From positions 4,659,287-4,723,286 of the forward strand of contig OX030960.1 of NCBI GenBank assembly GCA_943735955.1: a stretch of 64,000 nucleotides of DNA, written 5' to 3'. Made by a program: the position numbers and the translations under genes. Each line of letters begins with the position of its first letter. Positions within the stretch are counted from its first letter, which is position 1. The DNA comes from Piscicola geometra (lineage: Eukaryota > Annelida > Clitellata > Hirudinida > Piscicolidae). This document shows, one piece after another, positions 13,677-26,700 of this stretch. The notes under the pieces are model-generated. The model did no database searches. It was not told the origin of the DNA and worked only from the letters and a program-made list of their open reading frames with translations.

Positions 13677-14983
13677 TGTTGTTAATTTGAGAAAGTTTGT
13701 AGGTTATCTAGTTTTCGTTTTATTTTTTTTGGATTGTTGTTTCTGTGGAAATTAAAATTTATTAAATAAAATTAAAATTTCAAGTGTATGTTTTAGTTTA
13801 GTAAAAAAATTCTATTACTTTTCAATTAAGTGTCTTAAACTTCTGAAGTTAATCGTCTTTGGTTCTTCGTTTCAATTTATTAGTTCTTTTTCGCTTAGAA
13901 AGTAAATTATTATCATTGGATTTCATATAGAACTGTCGTAAAAATGGCAAAAGGCAAAAAGATATTTAAATTTTATAATCCATAGGTTTAAGAAAATTTC
14001 TTGAAGATTTATCGTAAATAGATGAGATTCAAGAACATTTTATTTATCATATAAATATTTGAAATTTTTAATATAAAAATAGAACTATTTTTTAAAAAAT
14101 GAACTGTGTAAAGTGTAATTAAAAAAAAAAATTCTTGGGACGCGAGCCGTAGAACATAAGTTTTAATTAGCGGCTCAATTCACCATCAAAGCACTATTAA
14201 TCATTGAGAACCCATGCAGTCCAAATGATTGAAACACTATTAGACTTTTAATTGGTGATTCGAAATTGGCCGATAAACGGGACTTTTGTTCACTTAGTAA
14301 AGGGCGCTATACAAATTATTAGTGATTTATTGATTTTATATGTTTTTAAAAGTCGTTTTGCTATAGAGCGTGTTCATGCAGTAGATTTTCCTCACATAAT
14401 TGATTTTTTTAAAATTTTGTGTTCATGACGCAGTTTCATAGTATTTTTTTAATGCATTTGTGTAGCTGTTTAACTTTGATTCACGTAGCTTAAAAGCGAA
14501 TTCAGACTTGCTTCAATGGTCATTAGGAATCAAACGGCAGTAACTTCAGAGAAATCCAATTTTTTGAGTGGGCTAAACTTTGATCACATTTATAAGCAAA
14601 ACTTACAAATGATCCAAGAACCTCAGAGAGTCTAAGTTTGAACTAAGCTGTTCTAGCAGTTAATAAGCAGAAGTAAAATCAAGAACCCAAACGTAAGATC
14701 ATGCAATAAAATAGTCGTTATTTAAATCAAAAAAGCATTAATTAATTTTTTTAGTTTTTATTTATTCGTTTACTATCTGGCCGTTCAATCAACCAAACAG
14801 TTGATCAACGAGAGAACGTTCTGTGTGACCGTCGTAGTCACGAAAGTAACCCAAGTGAAGCAATAAATGAAGTTTATATTCCTTCTATGCTATTTCAACA
14901 TATAAATGGGTCTACTATAAACTCTTGTAGGCCTATCACTGCTTTGGTTATAGTATTAAACATACTCAATTGTTTTTATGGTA
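13677..14983. other. Region upstream of the neuroligin-like gene
   Basis: About 1.3 kb of non-coding sequence between the neuroligin-like start codon and the Tigger-like element. It presumably holds that gene's 5' UTR and promoter. A LINE-type 3' tail is present at about 14281-14335. Confidence 0.5.
14281..14335 (+). repeat. LINE/SINE 3' tail fragment
   Basis: The motif TTTTGTTCACTTAGTAAA, then GGCGCTATACAAAT, then a TGATTTATTGATTT tail, recurs at 62636-62695 next to a retrotransposon ORF end. Similar structured tails ending in short tandem repeats are common at non-LTR element 3' ends. Confidence 0.55.
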
Positions 14984-16721
14984 GGGGGAAGGCGTACACA
15001 GTCGATCACTTTTTACAAAAATGTTTATAACTCAAAATTGTTAAAAGATAAAATTTTAATAAAATATTGATTTTATACATTCATCATTAAGACCTCATTT
15101 TCTACTTAATTCATTCATCTAGTTGAAATAGTTTCGAGTAAAATGTAGTTCAAAATAGACTCCCGAAAATGATCGACTGGGTACGACCGGTGTACACAGT
15201 CGATCATATAGACGTACCCAGTCGATCATTGCCACAAGTGCCACAATTTTAAGTTTTCCAAGCATTAAATTAAGTATTATTAGAAAATTAAATACTCACA
15301 TAAATTATTGCAATTGAATACTGATTTAGAAAACTTTTAACATTCAACTTTTTCTAGGAAACTTTCTCATCTAAACACAAGTTTTTCAACTTTTATTCTC
15401 ATGTTATAAATGAAAAACTGAAAAAATATAGATGTTTCAAGTTATAGTTTAACAAATATTTTTCAATAACTGATAAATGAAAGTTTTTTTAATGTTTCAA
15501 GTGATATGTGGCTGTCATGGTTATTCAATAATAACAATACAGGTTTTTCAGTTGAACACTTGCAATGTTTTGCAAAGTGGGCCAGAAATTTCATAAACAC
15601 TTCAGCTGTCGTCCAGCCACTAGGTCTAGCGGCTCCACTTGTTCCTGGTGGGGCGTCTTTGATCATTCTGTCTTTGAAGTGGACTCTGGGGAAGACCATA
15701 AAAGGTGGAACAGTGTTTCCAACGACATTGGTCGTGCAGCACACTGTAACAATCTGTCCTCTTTCTGCTGACGTAACCCGCCCAACCTGACGATTCGCTT
15801 TGGCCGCTATCACTCTTACATTTGTTGTTTTTTGTACTGTCGTACACCCCATCTCATCACAGTTGTACATGTTTTAGGGTTCAAAGTTGTAGCGTTTATA
15901 AACAGAAGCTAAGTTATTATAAAACTGTAGCACATTATGTTGGTTGAAACTTGTCGCTCTGGAGAGTTTAGATGCTCCTCTAATTGTGTTTATATTGTTC
16001 AGAACAGTTGCGACAGCCTGTTTCATAGATTCTGATAAGACTTTCTCTTTTTTTCTTTCAACAGCTACTTTTCTACCCATTTTAAATAAATGAAAATGAA
16101 TGATCTAACTCAAAAGATTAACCAGAAACTTGTAAAAACCAACTACGAGAACTATTCAAAAACGATATTAAACAAATATGTATTAAAAAGCGCTGCACAA
16201 GTAAATTAAATTTTTTCACATAAGATTTTTATTTAACAAATAACAACTGCGAAAAGCTTTAAAAAATGTTTTGATATAATTTAAAAAAATTATTTGATAA
16301 GAAAGCTATCAATGATCCACTGAGTACGAACATACGATGATCGATTGTGTGCGCCTATGCCTATGATTGGTATAATGGCTATAACTTTCATGATTATTTT
16401 TTAACAAGAAATATAATAGATACACACGATAAAATATAGAATAATATATCAATAATGCAAAATATGACTTTTCAATTGTGCTTACTTTATGCACAGCGTG
16501 GTTCGTTAGATGATGTAAAATATTTACTTTTTAGCCCTTGAAATTGAAAAATACTCTTATTTTTTTTATCCGCAATAAGATTGTGTCAAAATTACGATAT
16601 ATAATGAAGTCACCTATATTGTCGTCCAAGTGACACATCATATTTGAAAAAATATAAATGCCTTCGATAAAAAATGCAAAGATCGACTGTGTACGCTGAT
16701 CGACTGTGTACGCCTTCCCCC
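14984..16721. mobile_element. Tc1/mariner-superfamily pogo/Tigger-like DNA transposon, decayed
   Basis: A 1738-bp element bounded by TA on both sides (14982-14983 and 16722-16723). It has perfect terminal inverted repeats GGGGGAAGGCGTACACAGTC followed by GATCA. The core GTACACAGTCGATCA repeats inside each end, in both orientations: 15170-15231 on the left, 16309-16350 and 16680-16706 on the right. TA duplication and a DDE_1-type transposase remnant on the minus strand identify the superfamily. The ends look recent, but the coding part is internally deleted and stopped, so mobility would need a transposase from elsewhere. Confidence 0.88.
15463..16080 (-). pseudogene. Tigger/pogo-type DDE transposase remnant
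   Basis: Two reading stretches in the same frame (16080-15877 and 15873-15463) are separated by one in-frame TAA at 15874-15876. The first begins MGRKVAVERKKEK and includes LSRATSFNQHNV. The second holds the first catalytic Asp (NCDEMGCTTVQK), then TSAERGQIVTVCC, FMVFPRVHFKD and PSGWTT, and ends around LNNHDSHIS. The HTH/CENP-B DNA-binding part is largely missing, and the C-terminal part with the third acidic residue is gone. The second catalytic Asp (usually DNH) is Asn (NNH). This is a non-functional copy. Confidence 0.9.
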
Positions 16722-19700
16722 TACCTATCACTTTTGATTTACTTTTGCTTTTTTTTGCTTTTTTTAATATTTTGGTTTGATTTACTTTTGCAATTTTTAG
16801 TTCATAAAAAATGATTTTAAAAATAAAACTTGAATTTTTTCTCACTTCAAAGTTCGACTGAAAAGATTTTAATATAATAGAAAAACTTTATTTACGTTCC
16901 CGAATTGCAGGGAGTGGCTGAGTGGCAGTTAGGAAGTCTTTTGGAAAGCTTGAAGAATATAAACAAAATTTTCGAAAATTGAGAAACTTTTTTCAATAAG
17001 TAATCGTTTGAAGATTAATTTCGGAAAAAGCATTATACGGTATAATTTATACCACATTGAAAAAAACGCAGTTACCAAGAATTTTTATTAAAAAGGCTAC
17101 TATTACTGCATTCACGTCTACCACATCCACTACTACAACGATCATTAAAGATAAAATAACACTCAAAAATATGAACGCAATCATAAGCTCCACTAAGCAC
17201 TACATGCTTGTATTATTACGAGACTGTTTCAGTCTTTAATAGGCTAATTTGCGGCTTCCTCAAAGGGAAAATGTATGAATTGTAATTTTAATAGATAACA
17301 AAATAATTAACTGCATTTCAGAATTTATTTAAAAAATCTCAAGACTTTCTTCAAAAACTTTTATTAAAAGTTTTAAATCAGTATTTTATAAAAACGCAAA
17401 ATGTTCATTATTATAACATTTGACATGAGGGTCTTCGATATAAGCACACTGATTATAAAGGAAATGCTTCTCCATGACATATATCTTCATACTTCTTGTA
17501 GAATTGCCTTGTCGTGACTTCTTTATGGGCTGTTTGCCGTTTTATTTCTTGTTTTAATTTTTTCTTTAGATTTTGTAGGTTTAAAACTTACCATTATTAT
17601 CTTTCTACTCACTGAAACATCTTTTTTATTTCTGTTTAATATTAATTTTTTAAACTTTTGTTACTTGATCCTCGAGTCTGTGTTTTTCTTGGCTATATGC
17701 CTCAGTGTTATAGGATATATTCCTTGATTCAATTTCTTTGCACATAAAGCCTCAGCCTGAAGCCGAGTACCACACACACGACACTCGTTATTAACATTCG
17801 GCCGACATCACAGCCTCTTGTGAAATATAAAAATACCTTTATTTTTTTCTTCGAATTCACTTACTTAAAAATTGCTTGGAACAACGGAAGCTTAAAAATA
17901 TAAAATTTGATAACTTGAAAGATGCTTTTGCTTAAAAAACGATTCTTCAAAGTGTTACATTTTATCATGTGCGGCGATCCTGAGACGGTCGTGGGGTCCG
18001 GATCCTTCCACTTTTTGGCAGTGAGGGGTCACCTTAATGGTAGTGACCCCAGAACCCCCCAAAGATCGACGCCCATTCAGGGTAAGACCCCCCCCCCAAG
18101 ATTTGCAACATATCGCTGCCACTGCATTTTATGAATAGAATGATTCAATTTAATTTTTTTTTATTTAAAGACACACTTTTATTCTAAATTTCTATTTCAA
18201 AATGAAACTTCTTATTCATTGAATCTTACAGTATTTAAACGATGAAACTATCACCTCTCGCACACTAAAGTTTCTCTAATACAAAAATTTTTGCAAACCG
18301 ATTTTTATTTAATGATCTGGTTTCACTGTTTATAGCGTTCATTTTGAGTTTTAAAGGTTCTCGCTTTATTGTTTTAAATAATTTAACCCTAGAAACAAGA
18401 GTCACCAGCTCTAAAAGTTTCAATGACAAGGATTTATAGATTTTACCATAGTAAAATAATAGCTTTTTTGAATCCGAAATGATTTTGTTAAATCTTTTTC
18501 CCATTTTTAAATCTCAAAGTATTAAGTGTGCTTTATTCACAATGTTTTAGGATAACGTAAAAGTTGAATAGCCATTCAATAGATTCCTAAGAAATTAAAG
18601 TTATTTAAAACTATCTGGAAAAAAAACTACCAGATTTATAAATCTAAGAAAAAAATTGTATAACCGCATTTTTTAAAGCTTTTACAGAAATGTATGTTTC
18701 ACTTTTGAACTTTGGAAATATTTTGCCAAAAAAAGTAGAATATTTTACAGAAAAGTGCACTTGTAGTGACCTTTGAGGACCGGACTACCACTCTAAAACT
18801 TTTTTTCTATTGCCTCGGTAATACATTGCTTTATCAGCTTTTTTCCACGCATATACAGAGTATTTGGTTTAACTTTAAAAAAATCATTTAAATATTGCTG
18901 CTTTTCAAAACTACTTTCTAAAAAGTATGTTTTAAACTTTCTAATATGGTCGAACTTGAGTCGTTTGAAATTAATAATAAAAAAACTCAGTCAACTTTTT
19001 GCAATAAACTCCCAAACACACATAGATCAAATATCACAACATGCCTACACGCTTCGCTATACTTAGATGAAGATCTAAAAAAGATAAAAAGGCACCAATT
19101 CACATAGAACATACAAAACTCGACTTTTTCTTACTTGAAATAAAATCACATGAAACTAAAGAAACACATAAGCAAAAGACACACGTAAAGTATAAAATCT
19201 AAAAATAAAAAAAACACAAAAACAAGAGAATTTACGACATTGCTTCATCAACTAAGTTAGACGGTTAAGTTCATTGATGCGTGATCAAGATCTAGCGCCT
19301 AATTAGGAAGAAAAATGACATTTTCCAATCGTAGCTTCCTTTGTGTATTATGGAAAACTTGAAACTTTGGTTCTTTCTAAAAGACTTTCAGCACTAACTA
19401 TAATCTATATTTGAAACGAGAAGTCAATATAACAATGAATAGCAATGAATGGTGAAGTTCATCTGAAAATATACGAAACTTTTTTTATTGTTTTTAAATA
19501 TTCATTTTTATAATCTTCACTAATTTCTAAATATTCGAACTAAAGATTTTCTTCTTTTATTTACTGACCATACTTGTCCCTACCTTACATGTATCTAAAC
19601 ATCTGTGTGCTTCTGGCTGATAGCATCTTCCATTCATTCAAGCCAGCTTTTTTTCCTCCACTTTCATTAGTTAGACAAAGAATAGAAATGCCGTCTCAAT

Positions 19701-21422
19701 TAGTCTACCTGATTAAATATTTACTTAAGGATGCTTCCTCATTGATTCTTCTTTTAATAATACCACAACCTTTAGAGAAAAGTCTCCGAAAAGTTATAAT
19801 ATCCTTATAAATAAGACTCGAGATTTTTTCAAGTATCATTTATACAATAAAATACAAATCAATACACGATAAATACCATTAACGTGGCGTCAACCCAAAC
19901 GAGCACCGAACAGACTTGTATAATAATTTTAATTTTATTGTGGCGTAATATAATTTGTTTATTTTAAAATGTACGAAAAGTATTAAGATGAGTTATTTAT
20001 CAAAAATCATGAAAGGGTCAAAGCAGACTGAATATTTATAGTATTTCTCTTTGAAGATAAGTTTTCGTCTCTGTTTTGAAAATATAAAGTATATTTTTAA
20101 GTTTAAATTATATAAACATGTTTTTCATGTTTTATTCAAATGTTTATACATTTTCAATCCTATCCAACTCATCAATTTGATAATGTTTAACATACGCTCG
20201 AGCTTTTATGAAAGCACTAAGAAATTCATCATCAAAACATTGAAAATATGATTAAATAATATGAGAAAAATATTTAATGGCAAAGAAGCATCGTACTTTG
20301 TGTGAGGGATAGTTTAGACAATTTCAAAAAACTCGTGCAGCATCAATGGCATTCATTTGTTTCATTTTATCAAAGTTTGATTTAAACTCTTGTTGGAAAA
20401 TAGGATTAATACATAAAAATAGACTGGGTCGAAAGCTATAAAATTGAACAAAATGTGATTTTTTAAATATTTGAATTTATTATTTGACATTTTAATGGTA
20501 TTGATAATAATATAATAATTATTATGGACTACTAAAGGAAATTCATCTTTCAGTTGAAAGAGGAAAGTAACTCACCTTTAAATTATTATTTGAATTCATT
20601 TCAGATACAAATATATCAAAATTATGCTTTAAATATTATTTCAAAATTAGCTCAAACTATATTTTTTTATATTAAATTGCACTAATTCAAGTCAATACCT
20701 TTTATTTTCGAACAATAAATATCCTATTTTCTCTTTCAAATGTTATTATACAAACTTGATAATAGAAGATAATTTTTCCCATTTTCAAATCAATCCATCA
20801 ACATTTTTTAAGCCAACAGTTATTGAAACATTCAGTCATTCGAATAAATCTCGAAATAGTCGTCTTATAAAGTGCGTTTATAAAGTAAAAGAACATATAC
20901 ACATACACTCAGACAAACATAGAAAAATACATACGACGTATAGAAAATGGTGTACATTGAATGTTGAGTGGTGAATGAGAAAGTTTTAATGATGAATTAA
21001 GAACAGGTAAGTGTGAATGGCAAAGGCACCAAAGCAACTCTTATGTGACAGCTCCAAGGAAAGGTCGACGAGGAGAGGTTTCATTGAGGCGTAGTGATTT
21101 ATAATGATCTACTTTTACCGTTCATTCTTTTGCTGATAATGTTATATGGGAATTTTTGAATTTTTGCTGGAAGGGTATATAAGTGATTTACATAAAATAA
21201 AAAAAATACAAATTTCAAAACAGTATTTCATTGTAAAGAAGCAATTTTCTTGTCCTATACCATTGATTCATCGTCCTAAAACTGGTTTTACCTGATATAT
21301 AGGTTTTCTATCAATTTATTCATACCAGATTTGAAAAACAGTTTTACAAAATAATAACACGGATCAACAGGATGAGAATTGATGGAAATATATTTTTTAA
21401 ACCCGAAGCATTGACGCACTTA
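16722..21422. other. Intergenic region with no recognised gene
   Basis: 4.7 kb, mostly AT-rich. Noted inside: a tRNA box A-like GTGGCTGAGTGGC near 16915, the GC-rich hairpin segment at 17965-18100, and several short open frames with no domain features (17057, 18265, 19574, 20051, 20756). None is supported as a gene. Confidence 0.5.
17965..18100. other. GC-rich island with strong hairpin
   Basis: This stands out in 30% GC surroundings. It includes an 8-bp perfect stem GGGGTCAC (18025-18032) / GTGACCCC (18043-18050) with a 10-base loop, a GTCCGGATCC patch and a run of about 10 C at 18088. No tRNA fold or protein family was recognised; it may be a fragment of a mobile element. Confidence 0.45.
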
Positions 21423-21492
21423 GGCGACGGTAGGAATCGAACCAATGCTATTGACACGAATGCCAGGCATTCTACCGCTAGGCTATCCCGCC
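21423..21492 (-). repeat. tRNA-like 70-nt sequence (tRNA-derived SINE head or tRNA pseudogene)
   Basis: The minus strand reads GGCGGGATAGCCTAGCGGTA, with box A TAGCCTAGCGGTAGA and box B GGTTCGATTCC at the right spacing; it ends GTCGCC, which partly pairs with the start. The T and anticodon stems contain mismatches, so it is probably not a functional tRNA. Confidence 0.5.
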
Positions 21493-21547
21493 AAAGACAT
21501 ATGATAGTCATGTTTTGAAAGATAACAATCAAATAGAAAAGGTTTTT

Positions 21548-22505
21548 TAGAGACCGACCGAAATTCGGTTCGGTTTCGGTTTTGGCCGAAAATAATTTTG
21601 TAATTTCGGCTCAATTTCGGTTTCGGCCGAAATGGATCTCATATTTACCAAAAAAAGCGAAATTTTATTTATTTATGTTGTTTATCTGATATATCTGTAT
21701 TCTCAATCGAACGATTAAGTTCGGATTCGATTCTCTATTAGATATCTATTAGTTATCGTGGTTGATTGATTTATGGGTGTCATCAGACCAATTATTCGAA
21801 TAACATATACAAGCATCTGGAACAACAATCATGTATTTGAAATTTAAGTAAATTGGGATACGTTCAATGATGATATTAAACAAAACTTTTTTTAAGCAAA
21901 TTCTATTTTTTTAAACATTTGCTTTAAAAAATGTTATTGTCAAAAGTAAGTATCTGTATATCCTCAATCGAACTCGAATTATTAAGTTTGGGTTCGATTC
22001 TCCTCTCTATTAGATATCTATTAGATATCGTGGTTAATTGATTTATGGGTGACATAAGACTAATTGTTCGAATAACATATACAAGCATGTGGAATTCTAG
22101 ATATTCATTCTTTGAAAAACACTATATATAAGTCGAAAGAACGAGAAGATTTGGCTTCGATTAATTAATTCAAAAATCAATTGTGAGAATGTCGTTGAAT
22201 CCTATTTGGAAGTTTTTTTTACAAAATGTCAGTCTGACCAAAGCAAAGCCTGTCAACAACAACAAATTTTTGTTGTTGAAAAACTTTTATTTTTAGGCTT
22301 AAAATATACGCTTGTTTGGATTTACTTATTAAACTGGCATTGTCATCGTTAAATACTATTTTTTCATTTTTAATAAAAGTTGGAAAAAATTTAGGTTTCG
22401 GCTTCGGTTTCGGCCAAAAATCTGATTACAATTTCGGTTTAATTTCGGTTTCGGCCGAAAATTGATATTCAATAAATAAAAAATATCTGTTTCGGTCGGT
22501 CTCTA
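21548..22505. mobile_element. hAT-type MITE, copy 1 (TTCGGCCGAA family)
   Basis: A 958-bp element with terminal inverted repeats TAGAGACCGACCGAAA / TTTCGGTCGGTCTCTA. The same element recurs at 51628-52665. Inside each end are short arrays of TTTCGGTTTCGGCCGAAA units. The middle carries an internal duplication of about 130 bp (around 21690-21835 and 21955-22100, sharing CTATTAGATATCTATTAG and AATAACATATACAAGCAT). No transposase. The flanking duplication is imperfect here (GGTTTTT on both sides). Confidence 0.82.
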
Positions 22506-22744
22506 GGTTTTTCTTCTCTAGAGCTTTTTTATAATATTTTTTGCAAGCAATATCTCGAGATTAGGCTTAATAAATTATTAATTAAAATGTTCATGTAAGA
22601 ATTCATTGAAATTCAATAAAGTTTATTACATATAAGTATTTAATAAAACTTCGAAAAGATGAATTATTTTAATTTTTTTTAATTCACTACCACCACGAGT
22701 ATTTCCACCTGGAAAAATTCTTTTTTTCTTCTCTTTTAAAGCCC

Positions 22745-23020
22745 TTCCTTCCTCCACTTTCATATCCATCCCCACAACTTGCAACCCAATGAACTGCCTT
22801 CGAGCGTGTCATGGAAATACTAGCATGTTTTGTCGACGTGAAGTGACGTTATTTTCAAAATGCTACAACGTAACGAAGTCATCGTAATGAATGCTATGGT
22901 AAATTTGGAAAGAAGAAGAAAAATCACATGACTAATAACGTCAGGCAGATCTTGACGCTTGCTTGAGGGTCATTCATGCTCTTCTTTTCCACAGGGAAAA
23001 TTACTGCGTAGCAAACAGAA
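22745..23020 (+). repeat. Dispersed repeat, copy A
   Basis: About 270 bp that recurs inverted at 63005-63285. Shared landmarks include CTTGCAACCCAATGAAC, CGTGTCATGGAAATACTAGC, CAAAATGCTACAACGTAACG, CTAATAACGTCAGGCAGATC and GAGGGTCATTCATGCT. It has no protein coding and no clear terminal repeats. Confidence 0.8.
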
Positions 23021-23710
23021 GATTTTTGTTTTAAAAACGGAAATTATTAGCACAAAGCTCTAAAATACAATACAATGAGGAATATTATTATCGTGGCGTA
23101 AAGCCAAATCAGCAATGTTATATTAGCCAACCTGAATTTTTTAAAATAATGTTCCAAAAAAAATAAAAAAAGATGCCTATGACTTGGCTTGCCTAATCCT
23201 AATCGATTACTCGATGCTCGAAATTGAAACTCTAAAAAGCATCGAGTAATCGGTTTCGATATAAACAATAATTTTATCGCATGGAAAATTTTCATGAATG
23301 CATGAAAGATTGAAACCAAAATAAGTCAATAGACTCTGAGTTCTTCATGTATATTGTTGAAAATGTATTTGAGTGCTTATAATTATTACATAAGTAATTT
23401 TGTATGTTAAAGTTTAGAATCTTTTTAGACGCTTGTAACATGTAAGATTTTGAGAAAAATTTAATTTTATGAAATTATTTTTATATAAAATTAATATTCA
23501 TATTGACAAATTTTTTCCAATATTTTTTTGACAAATTGTAAATGGGATTTTTCTCAAAATTAAACCCATCACTGAAATAGAAGTTCAACTTCGACTTGAA
23601 ACTGTTTAATATTTTTAAATACTTTTTCTTCTGAATAATTCTTTCTGTGATTTAAATTAGAATTTTTTTATTATACATTAAGTATTCAAAATTTGTAAAT
23701 CTAATTGCAG
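23021..23710. promoter_or_regulatory. Upstream region of the ADP-ribosyltransferase gene
   Basis: AT-rich and non-coding. The TTGCAG acceptor at 23705-23710 implies that a 5' untranslated exon, and the promoter, lie further upstream, but I could not place either. Confidence 0.4.
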
Positions 23711-23719
23711 GACACAATT

Positions 23720-26700
23720 ATGGAAAAAAGTAAGACTTTTATTTAGTTACAAATATTTTTTAAAAATATTTTTAATATTTTGATAGTTAGTTATTTTGAA
23801 CTTTTCAATTTCAGATTTTCCAATTAAAAGAAAAGCAAACACGCAAATAGAACCAGATACTGTTAAAATGCTGAAGTTGAATAGAACAGAAAATAAAGAA
23901 AATAATCTCTTCAAGAACACAAATTTGAATAAAAATAAACTCACTAACAATAATATTTTGACGTGCAACATTCCAAATGGAAGCAGCAATTATTACACCA
24001 GCAACTCCTTCATTCCCCACAACCACATCATGAATTTAGACACTTCTTTCCTGGTTGGAGATGTTGCTGACCCCTCTAAAGACACACCTCTCAATGTCAC
24101 AAACCTCCTCAAAGATATGAGCTTCAGTCTCTTTTCAAATGAAATGGCTTCCTCTTCCATCCATTTGAATGAAAATTTAAAACTTGTTCACAATGAATCC
24201 ATAATTGATTTAAACACTACGAAAAAATCATCACAAAAATTGAGTAAAAATAATACTAAACCAACTTTAAATTGTGGTACAAGCCACAACACAACAACTT
24301 CAACATTTCTTGACCACACAATCGGAGGTTTTCCCTTGAACAACACCATGAAACTGCTCTTGGATTCATCCCTTCTCAACACTTCTCTTCTCACGACCTC
24401 TCTCCTCAACACCATCGACTCACAAGACTTTTTCAACCAAACTACCAACGAAACTTTTGTCGCCAACAATGACACTTCAAACCTACAACATACAAAGCAA
24501 CAGCAACATTCAAAACAACTGCAGCTCGATATAAAGCAACTGCAACAACAATATAACATGTCACTTCTCAACCACAGCCTCAACGACACTCAAGCAATCT
24601 TCAAGATTGTCGACAGTCTCGACTCAACACTCTCTTCTACAACTATGTTACAACACAAGCCGCCACTAGAACAACAGCAAACATCAAGTGCTTCAATTTG
24701 CAACAAAAGCACAGAGGAAATAAATGGAAGTAACATATTATGTAAACAAACATTTATAAAGGAACCAAAAAGTGATATACCATCTAAATCTGAGTATTAT
24801 TCAAATACAACAACACAACAAGACTTTCCAAAACAACAACAACATGAAAGCCTGCAACAACAGGCGACTATGAACACAGAAGAGTTGCAACAACAACAAC
24901 AACTCTTGCTTCATCAACACTTACAAGATGCTTATCTTCACCTTTCCCAACAACTGCAACTACCACAGGATCAAATAATCACTGCACCACAAAATGAAGA
25001 TTCTTCGCAACAACTACAACACATTCAAAACTTCTCGAACCCTCTCACGTTACAACAAATGCAAGAACAATTGCAACAACAACAAATACAACAAATACAA
25101 CAACCATTTCTACCTTTTATGAACCCATACCCTCTATCACTTCTCAATCCTTTCTCCTTTACAAATCCATTCAACCTCGACATTAATAACAACAGTCACT
25201 TCAACAACAATTTAAACGAAACAAACATCAACAAAATTGAGAGCAGTATTACAGACGAAAAAACAGACAATTCAAGTAATTTTTTGTCAAAAAGTAATAA
25301 CTCTTTCTTAAATATCACGCCTCACACTGATCTCAAAAATAATTTTTCATCTGAAAAGAAAGCAATTAGTTTAAATAATATGATAGAAAACTATGAAAAA
25401 ACTACCATGAAGTCTGGTAATCTATGTGAGGAAGGAGTTACTCATGCCAGTAATAGAGATTTTGGTGATGATAGTAGTGTCCATGATGATGTGAGTGAAG
25501 GTGGTAGTGATGCAGGTGATTTGAATAAGAATATAAATGAAGATTTTGATGATAGTCTTTTCAGTGTTGATGATGATACTAATATTATTAATAATAATTT
25601 GGTTATTACTACTGCCATTAATACTAGTATTACTCCTACTATAAACACTTGTATTACTACTACTACAAGTACTAGTATTACTACTAGAAATACTAGTATA
25701 ATTTCTCATACAAGTAATAGTATTACTACTACCACAAATACTAGTATCATTTCTAATACAAATACTAGTATTACTACTACTACAAATACTAGTATCATTT
25801 CTAATACAAATAGTAGTGTTAATAAAACTAATATTAGCAATGCTACCACTGCTTTTCAAAAAACACTTGCAACTACAACAACAACTAGAGCAAAATCGCT
25901 AGTTTCAACTCTTAAACTATCAAAAGATTTATTAATAACAGCAACAAAACTATCTACTATACCAACAACAACAACATTTACAAAAACTACCACTATACCA
26001 AAAACAACCTCGATAGCAACAGTAATCTCTGAACAAACAACAACAACAACATCATCATCATCAACAACAACATCAATCTCACAAAGATTAGCTCTACCAA
26101 TGGCGTATGAGCGTCAAATAAAGACTGAACCGCCTTTAAACGAAGTGAATGTTGTACATCGCATCGACAAAAGCAACAACAACGGCATCCATGAAAGTAT
26201 CAGCCTCCGCTCCATAGCAGGCAATCCACTCACAAATTCCGATGACTTTCATGTCAAGGTTGAAAATATCTCAATGAGCGCTAAATATCTTGAAGAATCT
26301 GCGAACAAGATGCCGCCAAAGACTGGTCTTGAGAGCTCCAATGACTCACTGCACGATGGCATTCATGGTTTGCATGAGCTCAGTCCGCATGTCTTTGTGA
26401 AAAAGGAAGTAACAAACAGCAGTGAAAAAGTATCTGATGTCGATCACGATTCTCCTCTTGTAACAACAACTAGCACCACTTCTACTAATACTACTTTTAC
26501 TACTACTACCACCACTTCTAATAATACTACTTTTACTACTACTACTACCACCACTTCTACTAACACTCTAAAGAAATTGCCTTTAAGAATTTCTTTGCCT
26601 ATGGCAATCTTGAACGGGGTTGAGGGAGGTTTGATTGCGACTGGCTTGCGTGGCGCTAGAGATAATGGTTTGGAAGGTGAAAAAGAATTGGTGGTAGTAG

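Noticed and set aside
21423..21492. Functional tRNA gene
   Set aside because: Internal promoter boxes are good, but the T-stem and anticodon stem have mismatches and the acceptor stem pairs only partly.
25422..25859. 145-codon antisense open frame
   Set aside because: It is the complement of the in-frame triplet repeat of the ADP-ribosyltransferase exon; composition alone keeps it open.
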